NCBI RefSeq assembly: GCF_963662255.1
Contig: NC_085046.1
Coordinates: 101,821,324-101,885,323, forward strand
DNA from: Cinclus cinclus
Taxonomy: Eukaryota; Chordata; Aves; Passeriformes; Cinclidae
DNA: 64,000 bases
Direction of reading: 5' to 3'
Positions 53,098 to 64,000 of the stretch are shown piece by piece. The position numbers were made by a program, and so were the translations under genes. Below the pieces are notes generated by a model, which was not told where the DNA came from, searched no databases, and saw only the letters and a program-made list of their open reading frames with translations. Every line of letters starts with the position of its first letter. The first letter of the stretch is position 1.

Positions 53098-56000
53098 TTT
53101 GTGGAACACAGTGATGAGGAGCTGACACAAACTGAGAAAAGGTGGTGGAGACAGCTTTAGGAGCTGGAAGGTAAGCAGTGTATTCTTAAAAGTGGCCTGG
53201 TGGGTAGCTTTGTTAAATATGTATTGTATTTGCTGTGGAATACATTGTACTAAAGCACTGTTTTAGAACTAAAAGCAGGTAAGAACCCTCCCTCTTCCCC
53301 TGCACAAAATTCCACAGTACACAGGTCTGGAAGATTACTATAATTGGCCAATTCTTTCTTTTATTGCTAGACCACTGGGCAGATTCAAAGCATTGAAATC
53401 ATGGGAATGGGGCTGCTTGTTAACATCACATATTTGCTCAAAGCCATTTTCAAGCATACAGGTTTTTTTTGTTTGTTTTTTGTTTTTTTTTTTTAAGTTC
53501 TCCTCCCAGAGGTCTAGAAATACACATTTTTTAATCCTGGCATGCAAGCAAGAATTAATTCTTCCCTGCTACAAATCTAGCGTGACACTCTGTAATTTGC
53601 AAAGACTTCAACAGACTGAGTTCTGGAAACATGAGATTTCTCACTCACAGCCAGTGAGTGGTTCCCAAACTGTTGTTTGAAAAGCTGTGATCCACCCACT
53701 ACGAGCATTGATTTGAAGCAAACAAGCATGTCAGACACTGCCTGAATGAAGGAGATTTACTGTGGACCAATTCACGAAACCACGAGTTTATGTTCATTTT
53801 GTAATTAAATGTAATTCAAAAATATGGACAGTACTCATTGCAGTCTTGGTGTTTGGGCTACACATCAGAAACCGGTTCCATTTTTTGTAATGGGCTCAAC
53901 AGAAATGACAGGCAAGCAATAACTTTAAAAATGCAAGTTTCCATGTTGCAGCCTAAACTGCAACATAATCCATATAACCAAAACCTCTGAAGTAGCTTCT
54001 GACTGATGCCAGAATGACTCCACAGCTGCTGCTTTCCATTTCTGTTCACCACCAAGTCATTACAGATACCTTCCAAAATAAAAATTCAGACCTCCAAATT
54101 CTGTTTCTGTTTCTCTGTAGAAATGAGAGGAAAAAAATTTCAAATACAGCAGACAATGCATGCACTGTTTACATTTCCTAATTCCCCTTGAATTGACCTT
54201 GGCCATTCAGCTAGATAAAGCCCAGACAGTCTTTATCTGAAATTCTCAGTCTGAACATATGCTTCACCCCTGCTCCAAGTCAGAATTAGTATCTGCTCTT
54301 CCACACTCCAATTCCACTACATGACAGAGGAAGGAACAGGTGAATAAGGCTGAAGTTCACACTCAGCAATGACTGGCCTGTGAATCAACCCACAGGCACT
54401 ACAGATGCTTGTCTGTGATTGAAAACAGAAGTAGCTGAGGGAAATTATTTTAAGGGGTTATTTCCACATCATTTCCCTGCATGGATAACCTTATGCTACA
54501 TACTGGGCTGCAAGTTCAAGAACACTTTAAGACTTTTTATGTTTATACCTTTCTATGGGCACATAAAGTTTTTAACAAGGGCAACATTTAAGCGCCCAAA
54601 CTTCAGGAGCCAAAGAAGTACCAGATTCTCATGGACAAACTTTCTGAAGAGCAATTGTACGTGTAAGGATCCAGCTCTGAACCCTCTTCAAAACTCATTT
54701 AAAAACCCCCGCCCATATCTGCTGGTGGTGCAGGGCTGCTGCAGAAGTCAGGAGTTTTACTTGTCAAGAGTGTATTTCAACTTTTCTTGGGCTCCTGGGC
54801 CCTATGCAATTTCAATGCATATTTGCTCTAGGGGCGTGTGCTTGTCTCAAACACTCTTAAATAAATAAAACAAACCCAGCGTTTTCCAAATCCACAAATA
54901 AAAGTGCTATGCCAATTCACATAAACCCCTTACTAACCTAGATTTATGGAGGCAATTCTAACAACAATTCTTGAAGTAAAAATAAATAAAACACACCTCA
55001 TGAACTTTATATATGGTCTTCAATCCATGTGCTTTGCTGTTGCCATAAACAGCAGGTACTAACATCAGGCAACATACAGACTTCCATTTCACATTTTCAC
55101 CCACTGAGGTTTTAAATAGGTATTAACTTTACTTGTCTTTTGGTTTTGTTGATTTCCCAACACAAGGTTTGTGGTGCTCACAGACCTAACCCAGAAAGGT
55201 TTCTTTCCTATTTAGAAAGTTGTTTGCAAAGGTTTCCTAGCTTGCAAAGCTAGGACAGAGCCAAGATGACATCTCTCAGACACAGTAAAAAGGACATCAG
55301 CTGCAGAGTGCCTCAAAATTATTACTGGGACAACAATTTATCTTACATAACTGAGAAATTACTTCAGTATTTTAACTTCTGTCTCTGCAGAAGTTAAAAA
55401 GAAAAAGCTTAAGTGATGTATTATGTAAAGTGCTTATATTAAAGTGTTGAATGCAGTTCTTTGTAAAATAATCTTCATCTACACTGCAGAATTCAGGAAA
55501 GGTAACATTAAAGGAAAAAGCTGTAGCTGTTTTCAGTCATTAACATAAGAACTACTCCACTGAGAACTATGGTTCCTGGAAACATCCATAAGCACCTCTA
55601 TCTCCCAAACATGCGACAGCATTTAACCATGTTTTTCAGTTTCCAGGGGCAATTGAAGCTAGAAGTGGTGACAAGCAGCTACAGTAGATTTTTCTCTAAA
55701 TATATTTTGGGTTCTGAGCTATCAACTGCCTTTTTTTTTAATGTTTTGTAAATGGAAATTTAGCAGATTTCTCAACCATGGGGAAAGAAAAAGAAATTTC
55801 AACTAGTCTCGCAACAAAGAGCCTCATCCAATGTCACAATCAAACACCAGAGCACAGAGTTAGATCTGGATCTTCCACACCTATGTGGAAGTTCTGATCA
55901 CTCAGCAACTATTAAAACAGGAATTTTTACACACATATGTATGTCTTCTTCATGCTGTCCTCCGGGGGTGTGGTTCATGTTAGGCAGGGTCATCCCAACA

Positions 56001-59000
56001 CTGAACCAGAAAAGTCTCCAGGATCAGAAAGTTCCACAGAGATAAAACAGTTCCTTTGTTAAGATTTTCTGATATATCTCAAAACAGTTAACTATAAAGA
56101 GGTATTACACTATAAAAACACTATTAACTTCCAAATTAATCATCACAACACTGTTCTTCCTGAATTACACTGACTGACAGAAACATCACAGCAATTACAA
56201 TACGCTATATATAATCCCAACAGGTGTGCAAACAGTGTCAAACACCTTGAAACAAAAATATTTTCTTTCAAGTTTCTGCCGCACCCTTGAGCACATTCTG
56301 AGCAGACTGTACAGTTGTTAGGAAACACTGGAGTTCTCACAGTGGATGAGACGGACAGAAGATGGAAGAAACAACAATGAAGTTTTTCAAACCAAGCAAT
56401 TATCTAAATCGTGTAAAAAGAAAGAGCAACTGCACTCAGCAGCTATAGAGGAAACAGTTATGCCTGCTATGGTGCCTCACACGGTTCAATAAGACAGAAA
56501 TTGACTTTCATGTTTGTGTTCAACTATTTGCTGAACTTTCCTTAGAACAGTAAGAAGCCATGAAGATCAAAAATAGCATCAGTGAGACAAACCAAAGTTT
56601 CTGTGGAGGTAGAGGACAGTGAATCCCTTCAGGACACCTTCACCTCTCCTTGACATATAAACTGGTGACACTCTTTTTCTCAAAACTGGAGATCCTTTTT
56701 CTCAGAAACTGAGAAACACTACTCTCAGAAACTATACAGACTTCGTCACCAAAACCTTAAGATGTGCATATAGATGACCATTTGTTTTTGGTCAGAAACT
56801 ACTGCATCAGCCATAGCAGAATGACTAAGCATCCACTGCCAAAATAAGGAATTATTTGCCCATGGTGGGGGGAAAAATACAACCCCCCTGCCACTACCTC
56901 TGCATCAAGCACACCATGAAAAATGCAAAGGCCTGCTAATGGGTAGTAACTCATCAACTGTAAGACAAATATATACAAACTCATACACAGATTACAGGCA
57001 TATACACAAGTATGTAAGTGCACATATCGGGGTGGAAATTTTTACTCACTCTAATGTATATTCACCAGAAAAAAAAAAATGAATAGCCACTTAATTTATC
57101 TGTAACAACTCCATCAAGCAATACTTAAGCATTAGGTCACTGATCCACTACTTATCCACCTGAAAGTATACAGAAACTCCTGCAATATCCTCCTCTATCT
57201 TATGTTAGAATCTTATCAGCACAAATAGTTATTTCACATAATGAGCCTACATTTATCTGCTACAGAATTAAAACAAAGGTCCACTGCCAAAAGTATTCTA
57301 TCCACTATATTATTTATAAATAGTCTAAACCATATTTGATTTTAGAGTTCAGGATAAAAGATACGACTGGATTAAATAAAATAAAGCATGATCTTTCTGA
57401 AAACTTCCCCAAAATAACTGTACCTTAAACATTATAAAAGCCAAACAACAAAGAACAAACAAGCAAAAAATCCCCCAAAAATATGTGTGGTGGGAAAAAA
57501 AAATCTGCTCTAAAACAGGCATGTGATGCTCTATTTCATTCTCCTAGAAGATGAAGAGTTAAAGAGATAAAAGAGGTAATTAGCTGTTAACTATTCCAGA
57601 GCAAAAACACATTACAAGTGATTAACAAAAAAATGCTGTAAGAGATATTTATAATAGCTTAACAGTGAAGAAGATTTAAAAGACAAAAAAACAGGGGAGA
57701 GCAATAAAAAAAGCTAATCTACCCCTCCAAAATCCCAGTCTAACCAAAAATTATTATTCTAAGTCACAGTAGATTGATTACACATGGAGGTGGGGAGGAG
57801 AAAAACAAACAGTCATAAGCAAAATGTTGAGTTTACACCATTTCACAGAAAAAAAATTAAAGATTCATTAACATGACATTTAATCATATGTGCAAAGATA
57901 ATCAACTCTTGCTATGTAAAGCTGTCAGAAGACATATCTGAGCCTTGAATACATTTTTAAAACAAATGTGTTGAAAACTAAGATAATAAAAAATAAGAAA
58001 ATGTGAATTAAATAAATTCACTTTTGTTTTCCGCAAGTATTTTTTTACATCTTTTCTAGTAACATTCATCTCTTCCATTCTTCCAAAAAATGCTATACCT
58101 TCTTTCCCACCTTTCCCCCCAAAAAACACACTAAGTCTAACCAGCTTTCAGAATTCCTTCCTGCTAATATTGCCATGATTTTGTCTTAAAAACTGTGGTC
58201 ATTACTTTTTTTTCCCTCCAACCATTGTTCCTTATGTGGCCAAGGGTCACTGTTGAGTCAGACACTTCTGGCTGAGACACTTCTTCCCTATTCTCTGCAG
58301 ATACTGAGCCTGGGTATGTCTTAGAGGCATAAAGACACCTGAATTTTTACTCTTATTACTCTCAGAAATCTGGGCACAAACATGTCTTTCCCTCATTTTT
58401 AAAGCATATGTGGCACCTTACCTTCTGTACCTCCTCACAGTATTAATGGAAGCCACACGGCTTGAAAACCAACACAACACCTCCTTATGCCAAAAAGAGT
58501 AAAGAATTCCACTGACAGCAGCATCATCTCCATAGATTATTCTGAGTGGATCAGAAAGGTTCTTAATAGGTTGTGAAGAGACATGTACTCACATAAAACT
58601 TACAGCTGTATCTTAACCATCCTAATTTATCCTTAAAGAAAAGCCTATCAGATTTCTGCAACAATAATTCCTGCATTTGAAACACTAGGAAAGTACTGAC
58701 AATTTCTCTGTAGTTTCATTTGATTATGAGTTTTTATCATATTAGAGCATCCGTTTGTATTTCTGTTGAATACTAACACTGATACTGAAATCAGGCTTTT
58801 TACTAATGCAATTAAAAGTTGATTCGTATTGTAATCAAACCGATGCAAACAAGCCACCAATGGATTAAAATTCGCTAGGTCACAAAAATCCATCATCTAT
58901 TTTCACACCTCCCCATCTCCAAATATACCTACATTCTCACAAAGCCTAGCTTATAGCCCTTTCTCTTTCTACACTACGATTTAGAGATGCAGCTACACCT

Positions 59001-60571
59001 AGTGATCAGCAGCAGATCACAGCAGGCAAAACTCTGGAAGACGTGAGAAAATTCAGAAAGAAGTATCTGAAGACATTTTGGTGAACAGATTGGCAAATTA
59101 TTACTGCTACTTTTTTTTTTTTCCTAAATATATGACCATACACTCCAAATTGGTTTCGGTGTCTCAGAATCTTGTTTTAACATATAACATTACACACCAG
59201 AAGTAAGAGAACTAGAAGTTATTAAAAAAAAAAATCTAATTAAATTAAATGAAATAAGGAGAAGATTCTCAATTTTTTCCTAAAGAAAATAAGCAGGTAA
59301 TTCAGCTGCAGTCACACATCAACAATTTGTTCCTGGGAAAATTTCAAAACTACTACTTCTTTACACAAGAGCCATAATTGTGAGCTGAAAGGTTCGCAAT
59401 TGCATGTCATTCATTTCCTGGGGAAACATCTTCAGAATTTAGTGACATAGCATAGAAATAAGTGTTTGACAGTGATACTAACAAGCTTTAAACACTAGAG
59501 ATATTCCTCTCAAAAAGCCTTTCCTTCAGCATAAAGTTGCAACACGTGGAACACAGGATCAGTTCACAGATCCTGACCCTGCAGCATCACTGGACTTTGT
59601 CCCATCAGGTCTACATTTACTACCTTCCCCGCAGCTGAATCCAGCGATGCACACTCAAGGGGCTGTCTCAGCAGGAATGTGTAGAACTGACCTGGCCACC
59701 AGCAACTGGCCTCTTTGACATTTTCACTGACCATGGCAGGGTGGGGGTGAGCACACATGAGAAATAAACCATCCGCACATGTCTCCAGGTCAAACTCAAA
59801 TGACACTAGCAGGGTAGAGTTCAGAAGCTTGCCCACTCTACCCTAACATGTTTTGTGACTTGCCTGGGGATTTGGTGTCTCTAGTTGTCAATCTAGCAAC
59901 TTCTGGGAGCACTAAAGATATTATTATTTCATATATTATATTATATTGTTTCAGGACACTGTGATTTGTTTTTCTGACAACTGCTAAATCACGAGACCAA
60001 ATGAACACCACAGCGTTCTTTTCATCCAGTCTTATTACATCCTTGCAGTATTTAGTGAGATTTATTTGTCATTTCAGATGAGGTTTCATTACTAACTTTC
60101 AAAACCAGAACAGCTAAATAAAATAAATAATCATAAAAAAGCCATCCCCACCATACAGTTTCTTTTTTGATGAACTCTGCTACTTCCAAAGCCCTGACTC
60201 ATTTTTACCTGAAGCATTCTAAAGCATATCCCAGTTTACATGGGAACACAAACTTTATTTCCTTTGTTACAACTGCAAAAAGTTGGGGGTTTTTTGGTTT
60301 TTTTTTTCGTTTTTTTTTTTTGTTTGTTTGTTTTTTGTTTTTGTTTTTTTTTTTACCAAAAAAAAAACAAAACTAAAAACAACATCCCATTTAGAAGCAG
60401 ATTTTCCAAAATGCTTCCATTAATTTGCTGGAGTGTTTTAAATATGAATAGTCGCAGATGCAAAACAGAAATCAAGTCATTCACCTATTCACCTAACAGC
60501 TGTAATAGCAGCAGCAAAAATCTCTTAACAGCAGGAAGTTTGGTTTGAGAATCTTCCCCCACTGCTCTCAC
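53098..60571. other. A+T-rich intron-like sequence
   Basis: It contains T-runs at 53461-53494 and 59111-59121 and an open plus frame of 149 codons at 54419-54868 that lacks an ATG start, splice signals and any recognised similarity. No supported gene. Confidence 0.5.
60283..60382. repeat. T-rich then A-rich low-complexity pair
   Basis: About 65 bases of T with scattered G are followed directly by ACCAAAAAAAAAACAAAAC-type sequence, so the two halves could fold on each other. Protein frames here are artefacts. Confidence 0.92.
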
Positions 60572-60711
60572 CTTTTAGTGAGGCCAAGTCCATGCTATGA
60601 CCTGTAGCTGGAATAATTTTGTAGACGAGCTGACAAACTGCATCAGCCACTAATAAAGCTGCATCTTCACTGGCATATGTTACTTTCCTTAGAACATGCA
60701 GGAACGCAAGA
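60572..60711 (-). CDS. candidate internal coding exon, unidentified protein
   Basis: Seen: on the minus strand a pyrimidine-rich tract ending CATCAAG leads into 140 bases that are open in one frame and end AAAAG|GTGAGAGC, a near-consensus donor. The frame starts with one base completing a codon and leaves one base over. It gives 46 codons containing LHVLRKVTYASEDAALLVAD followed by AVCQLVYKIIPATGHSMD. The product looks like paired amphipathic helices, as in HEAT or armadillo-type repeats, but that is only an impression. The plus strand of the same interval is closed in every frame after its own acceptor-like signal. I do not recognise the gene. It lies about 3.3 kb left of the CpG island, which would suit an early exon of a minus-strand gene transcribed from it. 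Confidence 0.45.
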
Positions 60712-62975
60712 CTTGATGGATGTGTGGAGAGAAACAAAAGCAGGTGGAATAAACAATGCAAACAGAAGCAGAATTTGCTAAAGTGAGATGTAGCCACACT
60801 TGGAGTTCTTTGTTGCTAAAGTGATCAGAATAGCTAATACACACTTTAAAACAGAGATCCTGAATACTCTGAAAAATCTCTTTACACACAATTAATTAAT
60901 TATACCAGAAACAACTTATTTTCTAGACATTGCCAGGAGCTTCATTTCAGCTAGGATAGGACCTATGAAGACTTAACCTATATTTTTCCTTTCCTCTGCA
61001 GTCACCAAACATCAACATGATCACAGTAAGTTTCAACTTCAGCATGTCAACTTTCTTTCTCATACCTCTTTTCTGGAAAGTGTTATCCTTCTTTTCAAAG
61101 TGCCCACACCCAAGAATGAACAGATTAATCTAAGGCACAACACCTATTCAGAATGCAAGTTTTTGTATTTTTTAATCCATTAAATAACTTGAGATTTACT
61201 ATTCTTCATGTAAAACCTTTACTACTCACTATGAAAAATTATTTTCAAGTTTTGTACAGCACTTTTCCTCCTTTACTTCATAACTGCCACTAGTCCTCGT
61301 TCATTATGAACAGCCTCCCACAAGCATTTCTAAGTCAGTCTGTCCATCCCTCTCACTGCAATAGGACTCATTCCTTCTCAGAGAAAAACTAAAACTTTTT
61401 AAACCAGTGCCATAAAAAGAGCATTTATATACAACCTCGGTGCTTTTTCACAGCAAAAGAGAATATAACAGACTAATAATAGTCTTCCCTTTTCTTCTGT
61501 AAGAGTCAGGTTGTAACCAAGAAACACCAATTTCAGAATTCAGGCTGTGTGCACATTTACATCTACCTGAATATGAATGCCTCCATAAAAACACAGTTTC
61601 CAAGTTCTATTACACATTTCCTTACTTTCGATTTCAGCTACTCGCTTTTCTATTTGACAGAACTCATCCCATCCAGACCATTAATTTTATGTGAGATCAA
61701 ATATTTAAGTTCACAACATCCCTTCTAACGTCTTGTATCTCCATGTTTGACCTAAATCCCTTACAGGAGTGAACTGCCTTCCCTAGCCTGAATAATCTAC
61801 CAAGGAGGTGGATGAAGGAATATGGTGGAGTCAAGTGGCATTTTCTATGACTAAACACCACTTTTCAGGGACTTTTGTAATATTATTTTTAATATTAGCA
61901 TTCAGTCTCCAAATGGGACCAAGTTAACATTTTGCTAAAATTGTAAATAAAACCAGCCAAATTAGGTGTGCTATAGTTTCACAAAAAGAAACCAAAAAAC
62001 AGTAAAAAACCCAAACCCAATACGAATCTTGCAGAAAGAGTCCAACTACTTTAAAAATTTAGGATTAGCAGCACTGTCCGTTTCAGACAATGTTTTCAGT
62101 AATATCTCTTGAATTAACATTCTCGAGATCATTTACTTCTTGAACTGATGAATCCAGAATTTTAAAATCTTTAGTTAAGGACTCAGAGAAAATCTCATTG
62201 TTATTAACTGTTAAGCTGCTTTCAAAAGATTACTTGAAAGCTCTCAGGCCTTAAAAAGCCAAGATCTGATCTTCCAGTAAGACTATTTTCTAAATAAGAA
62301 ACTCAAATAAGACAATAGCTGGAGGTAACATTAGAACCAATCTTTGTGAAACACATCAGTCAGTTAGAAAAGGGTAAAAATAAAAATGGAACTATAAATA
62401 CCACGGGCACTTAATTCACACACTGCTATTCTTTGCTTAGAACATGTGTGGAGTTGGCTTTGTTTCTTTTTTCTTTGTTTGTTTTTAAACTTTTCATAGG
62501 TTAGTCATGTAACTTCCTTCTGCAATAAGGGGCAGCTATTACGAAAGGTAACTACCCAACTCAAGGACAGATTTTTCTGTCATTTAATTTCTGTGACAAT
62601 AATGCATTAAGGTTTTAACAAAAGAAATAGCATTTTTTCCCCAAGTAGAAGTTATACCCAGACATGAGCTTCATATGGTAAAATACAAAAATGGAAATTT
62701 CATCAATTTTGTTCCAAGTGCTGAGAATCAATACTAAAAAGAAAAAAATATGTACGTGCATCTTCAAAAATAATTTTGACCTTCAATATTCAACATACAT
62801 ATGCACACATGGGGATAAAACTGGGCAGACTGCATCCCATGTCATCCTTTGAAATGTGTGAATAGCAGCCTCCCTTATTGAGTACTTCAGGTGGTGTGGA
62901 ATTGCACTTTGGAATAACTGCATGCACAAGTCATTGGTGAATTGTTTGCGGTTTATAGCACTGTTCTCTCCACAG
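60712..62975. other. A+T-rich sequence near the right-hand exons
   Basis: Several strong plus acceptor tracts occur. One (TTTTTAAACTTTTCATAG, ending at about 62499) opens a 48-base interval that ends at CGAAAG|GTAACT near 62547 and is open only in frame 0, reading VSHVTSFCNKGQLLRK. It would join in phase 0 to the alternative acceptor at 62986. The rest looks non-coding. Confidence 0.4.
61002..61025 (+). CDS. candidate 24-base microexon, unidentified
   Basis: Seen: an exceptionally strong plus-strand acceptor (ATTTTTCCTTTCCTCTGCAG) is followed after 24 bases by the donor ATCACA|GTAAGTTT. In the phase of the upstream plus candidates it reads TKHQHDH with one base left over; frame 0 (SPNINMIT) is also open. 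A length divisible by three and very strong flanking signals are what known neuronal microexons show, but nothing here shows it is used. Confidence 0.22.
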
Positions 62976-63146
62976 TGTGTGTCAGGTAAATGAATACAAG
63001 GGATACAAATCAAACAGTAACGCGGGACTGTTCCTTCAGCAGCACGAACAGCACTTCGATGCTGATCCCAGTACAGTATCAGCACACCGCATGTACAAGC
63101 CATTTAATAGCCAAAAGCGTCATCCCAGCTTAACTTCAAACAAAAA
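62976..63146 (+). CDS. candidate coding exon, unidentified protein
   Basis: Seen: the plus strand has a strong acceptor (GCACTGTTCTCTCCACAG) and a usable donor (AACAAAAA|GTAAGACAG) 171 bases apart. Just one frame is open: one base completes a codon, then 56 codons follow and two bases are left. The product contains VNEYKGYKSNSNAGLFLQQH, EQHFDADPSTVSAHRMYKPF and NSQKRHPSLTSNKK, a basic, serine-rich segment. Five CpGs fall within about 110 bases, far above the surrounding introns, which suggests selection or hypomethylation. An in-frame alternative acceptor ten bases later (GTGTGTCAG|GTAAAT) would start in phase 0. The next candidate exon, 63388-63691, takes exactly the one base needed. The minus strand is also open here for 106 codons but lacks good splice signals. 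The gene is not recognised. Confidence 0.38.
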
Positions 63147-63387
63147 GTAAGACAGTTCACAAAGGTCAGCAACAAGTTACAGATTTATCTTAACAAATCA
63201 AGTGCTCCCATTGAAGTCTAGACACTAGACTTTCAACATTAATGAGTTGTAGAGCTAATATAACCGAGTCCAGTTTCATAATTCCCTGCAGAGCATACCT
63301 TCCTTCTAACAGGAGTTTGGAAAACATTTCATTATTGTTACATATCACCTTGGAAAAAAACTCGGAGACATTCTGTCTCATTTACAG

Positions 63388-63691
63388 TAAAAATGCTCTC
63401 AAGAAGCTAGGGGAAATGCAGCTACGTATACAAGAGGTCCCTGGAACCAAACACAAAACCAGAATTTTAAGAAGATTTAAATCAGACCACCAATTCACAG
63501 CCATAAAACTTTGTTTAGCTACAGGGCTCCATAGAAGCAACATGCAATGTGCAAAATATAAACTATTCTGCAGCCAGAGCAGCAAGGAGTCAGAAGGATT
63601 GCTTCCCACCAGATCAAAGGACACTTCGCACGAGCGGAGGACCAGATGTCTCCAATTTAACGTGCTTTCAGCTGCACTAACTTCATGTTAG
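63388..63691 (+). CDS. candidate terminal coding exon, unidentified protein
   Basis: Seen: a strong plus-strand acceptor (GACATTCTGTCTCATTTACAG) precedes a frame of 100 codons ending in TAG at 63689-63691. It takes one base, matching the two left by 62976-63146. Residues include KKLGEMQLRIQEVPGTKHKT, then RILRRFKSDHQF, then SSKESEGLLPTRSKDTSHER. No donor of quality was seen before the stop, so it would be a last exon. The same frame is also open upstream to 63242, which lessens the weight of its length. No AATAAA signal follows at a convincing distance. It overlaps the shore of the CpG island, so antisense or promoter-associated transcription is another explanation. Confidence 0.28.
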
Positions 63692-63839
63692 GAACAAAAC
63701 AAACCAAGAAAAATTCTGAAGTTACTCTTCGGAGCGGAGCACACAGAACTATTTCACAATCCAAATTTCTCTCTAAAATCACGGGTTTCTTCAACATATA
63801 AATAGGACAGGGGTGCAGACAGGGGACTCGAGACCAAAA

Positions 63840-64000
63840 TAACCATCTGCAGGTCTAGGGCTTCGGGGAACAGAGGAACGCCGCCGCTGCTGGGGCTCTT
63901 GCCCGGGCTCCTCTGGTCTATGAATGCCCGCACCCATCACAGGCGGGCAGCTCCAGCCCTGCCCTCTCAGGTGACGCTCGGGGGGCAGCGGAGAGCGCGG
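63840..64000. promoter_or_regulatory. CpG island, left part (runs off the window)
   Basis: G+C content and CpG density jump here. I count about 13 CpGs in the last 160 bases, including GAACGCCGCCGCTGC and AGAGCGCGG at the edge. A thinner CpG shore starts near 63620. Such islands mark promoters in birds. Direction is undecided. On the plus strand there is a TATAAATAG at about 63796, a short open frame starting with ATG at 63920, and a donor-like CTCTCAG|GTGACG at about 63970. The minus strand could equally be the 5' side of the gene holding the exon at 60572-60711. Confidence 0.75.

Noticed and set aside
54419..54868. 149-codon plus frame
   Set aside because: It starts at TTG rather than ATG, has no splice signals, no CpG enrichment and no recognised motif. 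A frame this long is unlikely in any one place but not across 64 kb in six frames.
60167..60548. Phenylalanine-rich plus frames that look like membrane proteins
   Set aside because: They translate the T-run at 60283-60355; the hydrophobicity is a homopolymer artefact.
62783..63103. 106-codon minus frame opposite the plus exon candidate
   Set aside because: A stop sits directly before its ATG and no good minus-strand acceptor or donor fits it. The plus strand has better signals over the same bases.
1..64000. tRNA, rRNA, microRNA, CRISPR and bacterial-type operons
   Set aside because: I looked for conserved tRNA boxes, rRNA segments and regularly spaced repeats and saw none; a small microRNA hairpin could be missed by eye.

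Overview
The window looks like vertebrate, and more specifically bird, nuclear DNA. It is about 60% A+T, has no bacterial-style gene packing, and carries several 3' fragments of CR1, the non-LTR retrotransposon that dominates bird genomes. A stretch near 23-24 kb resembles a long terminal repeat that I associate from memory with songbird (passerine) endogenous retroviruses. Bird origin is well supported; songbird origin is an inference from that one element.

Layout. From 1 to about 60.5 kb the sequence is mostly A+T-rich, low-CpG DNA that behaves like long introns or intergenic sequence, with many A- or T-runs. CR1 pieces lie at about 580-1125, 6776-7045 and 16980-17045 (minus) and at about 40490-40550 and 52735-53097 (plus). 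A probable solo LTR lies at about 23051-23830. Dinucleotide repeats lie at about 23632-23652, 42140-42172 and 42280-42317. The last 150-400 bases rise sharply in G+C and CpG and run off the right edge as a CpG island, so a promoter probably sits at or just beyond the right end.

Genes. No complete gene can be read and I recognised no protein family in any non-repeat reading frame, so I give no host gene symbols. What can be seen are candidate exons, meaning open frames bounded by good acceptor and donor signals. The best are on the minus strand at 60572-60711 and 50974-51076, and on the plus strand at 62976-63146 followed by 63388-63691 in a compatible phase. Weaker minus candidates lie at 37467-37760, 35636-35681, 26028-26076, 20546-20583, 16400-16599, 16230-16294, 15179-15225 and 7648-7679. 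Weaker plus candidates lie at 32448-32505, 45626-45679, 46891-46929 and 61002-61025, which share one phase. A long A+T-rich sequence contains many chance exon-like intervals, and candidates on opposite strands are interleaved, so some, perhaps most, of the short ones must be false.

No RNA gene, CRISPR array or bacterial feature was found, and I saw nothing that amounts to a new biological system. The open question is which strand carries the gene or genes served by the CpG island at the right edge.
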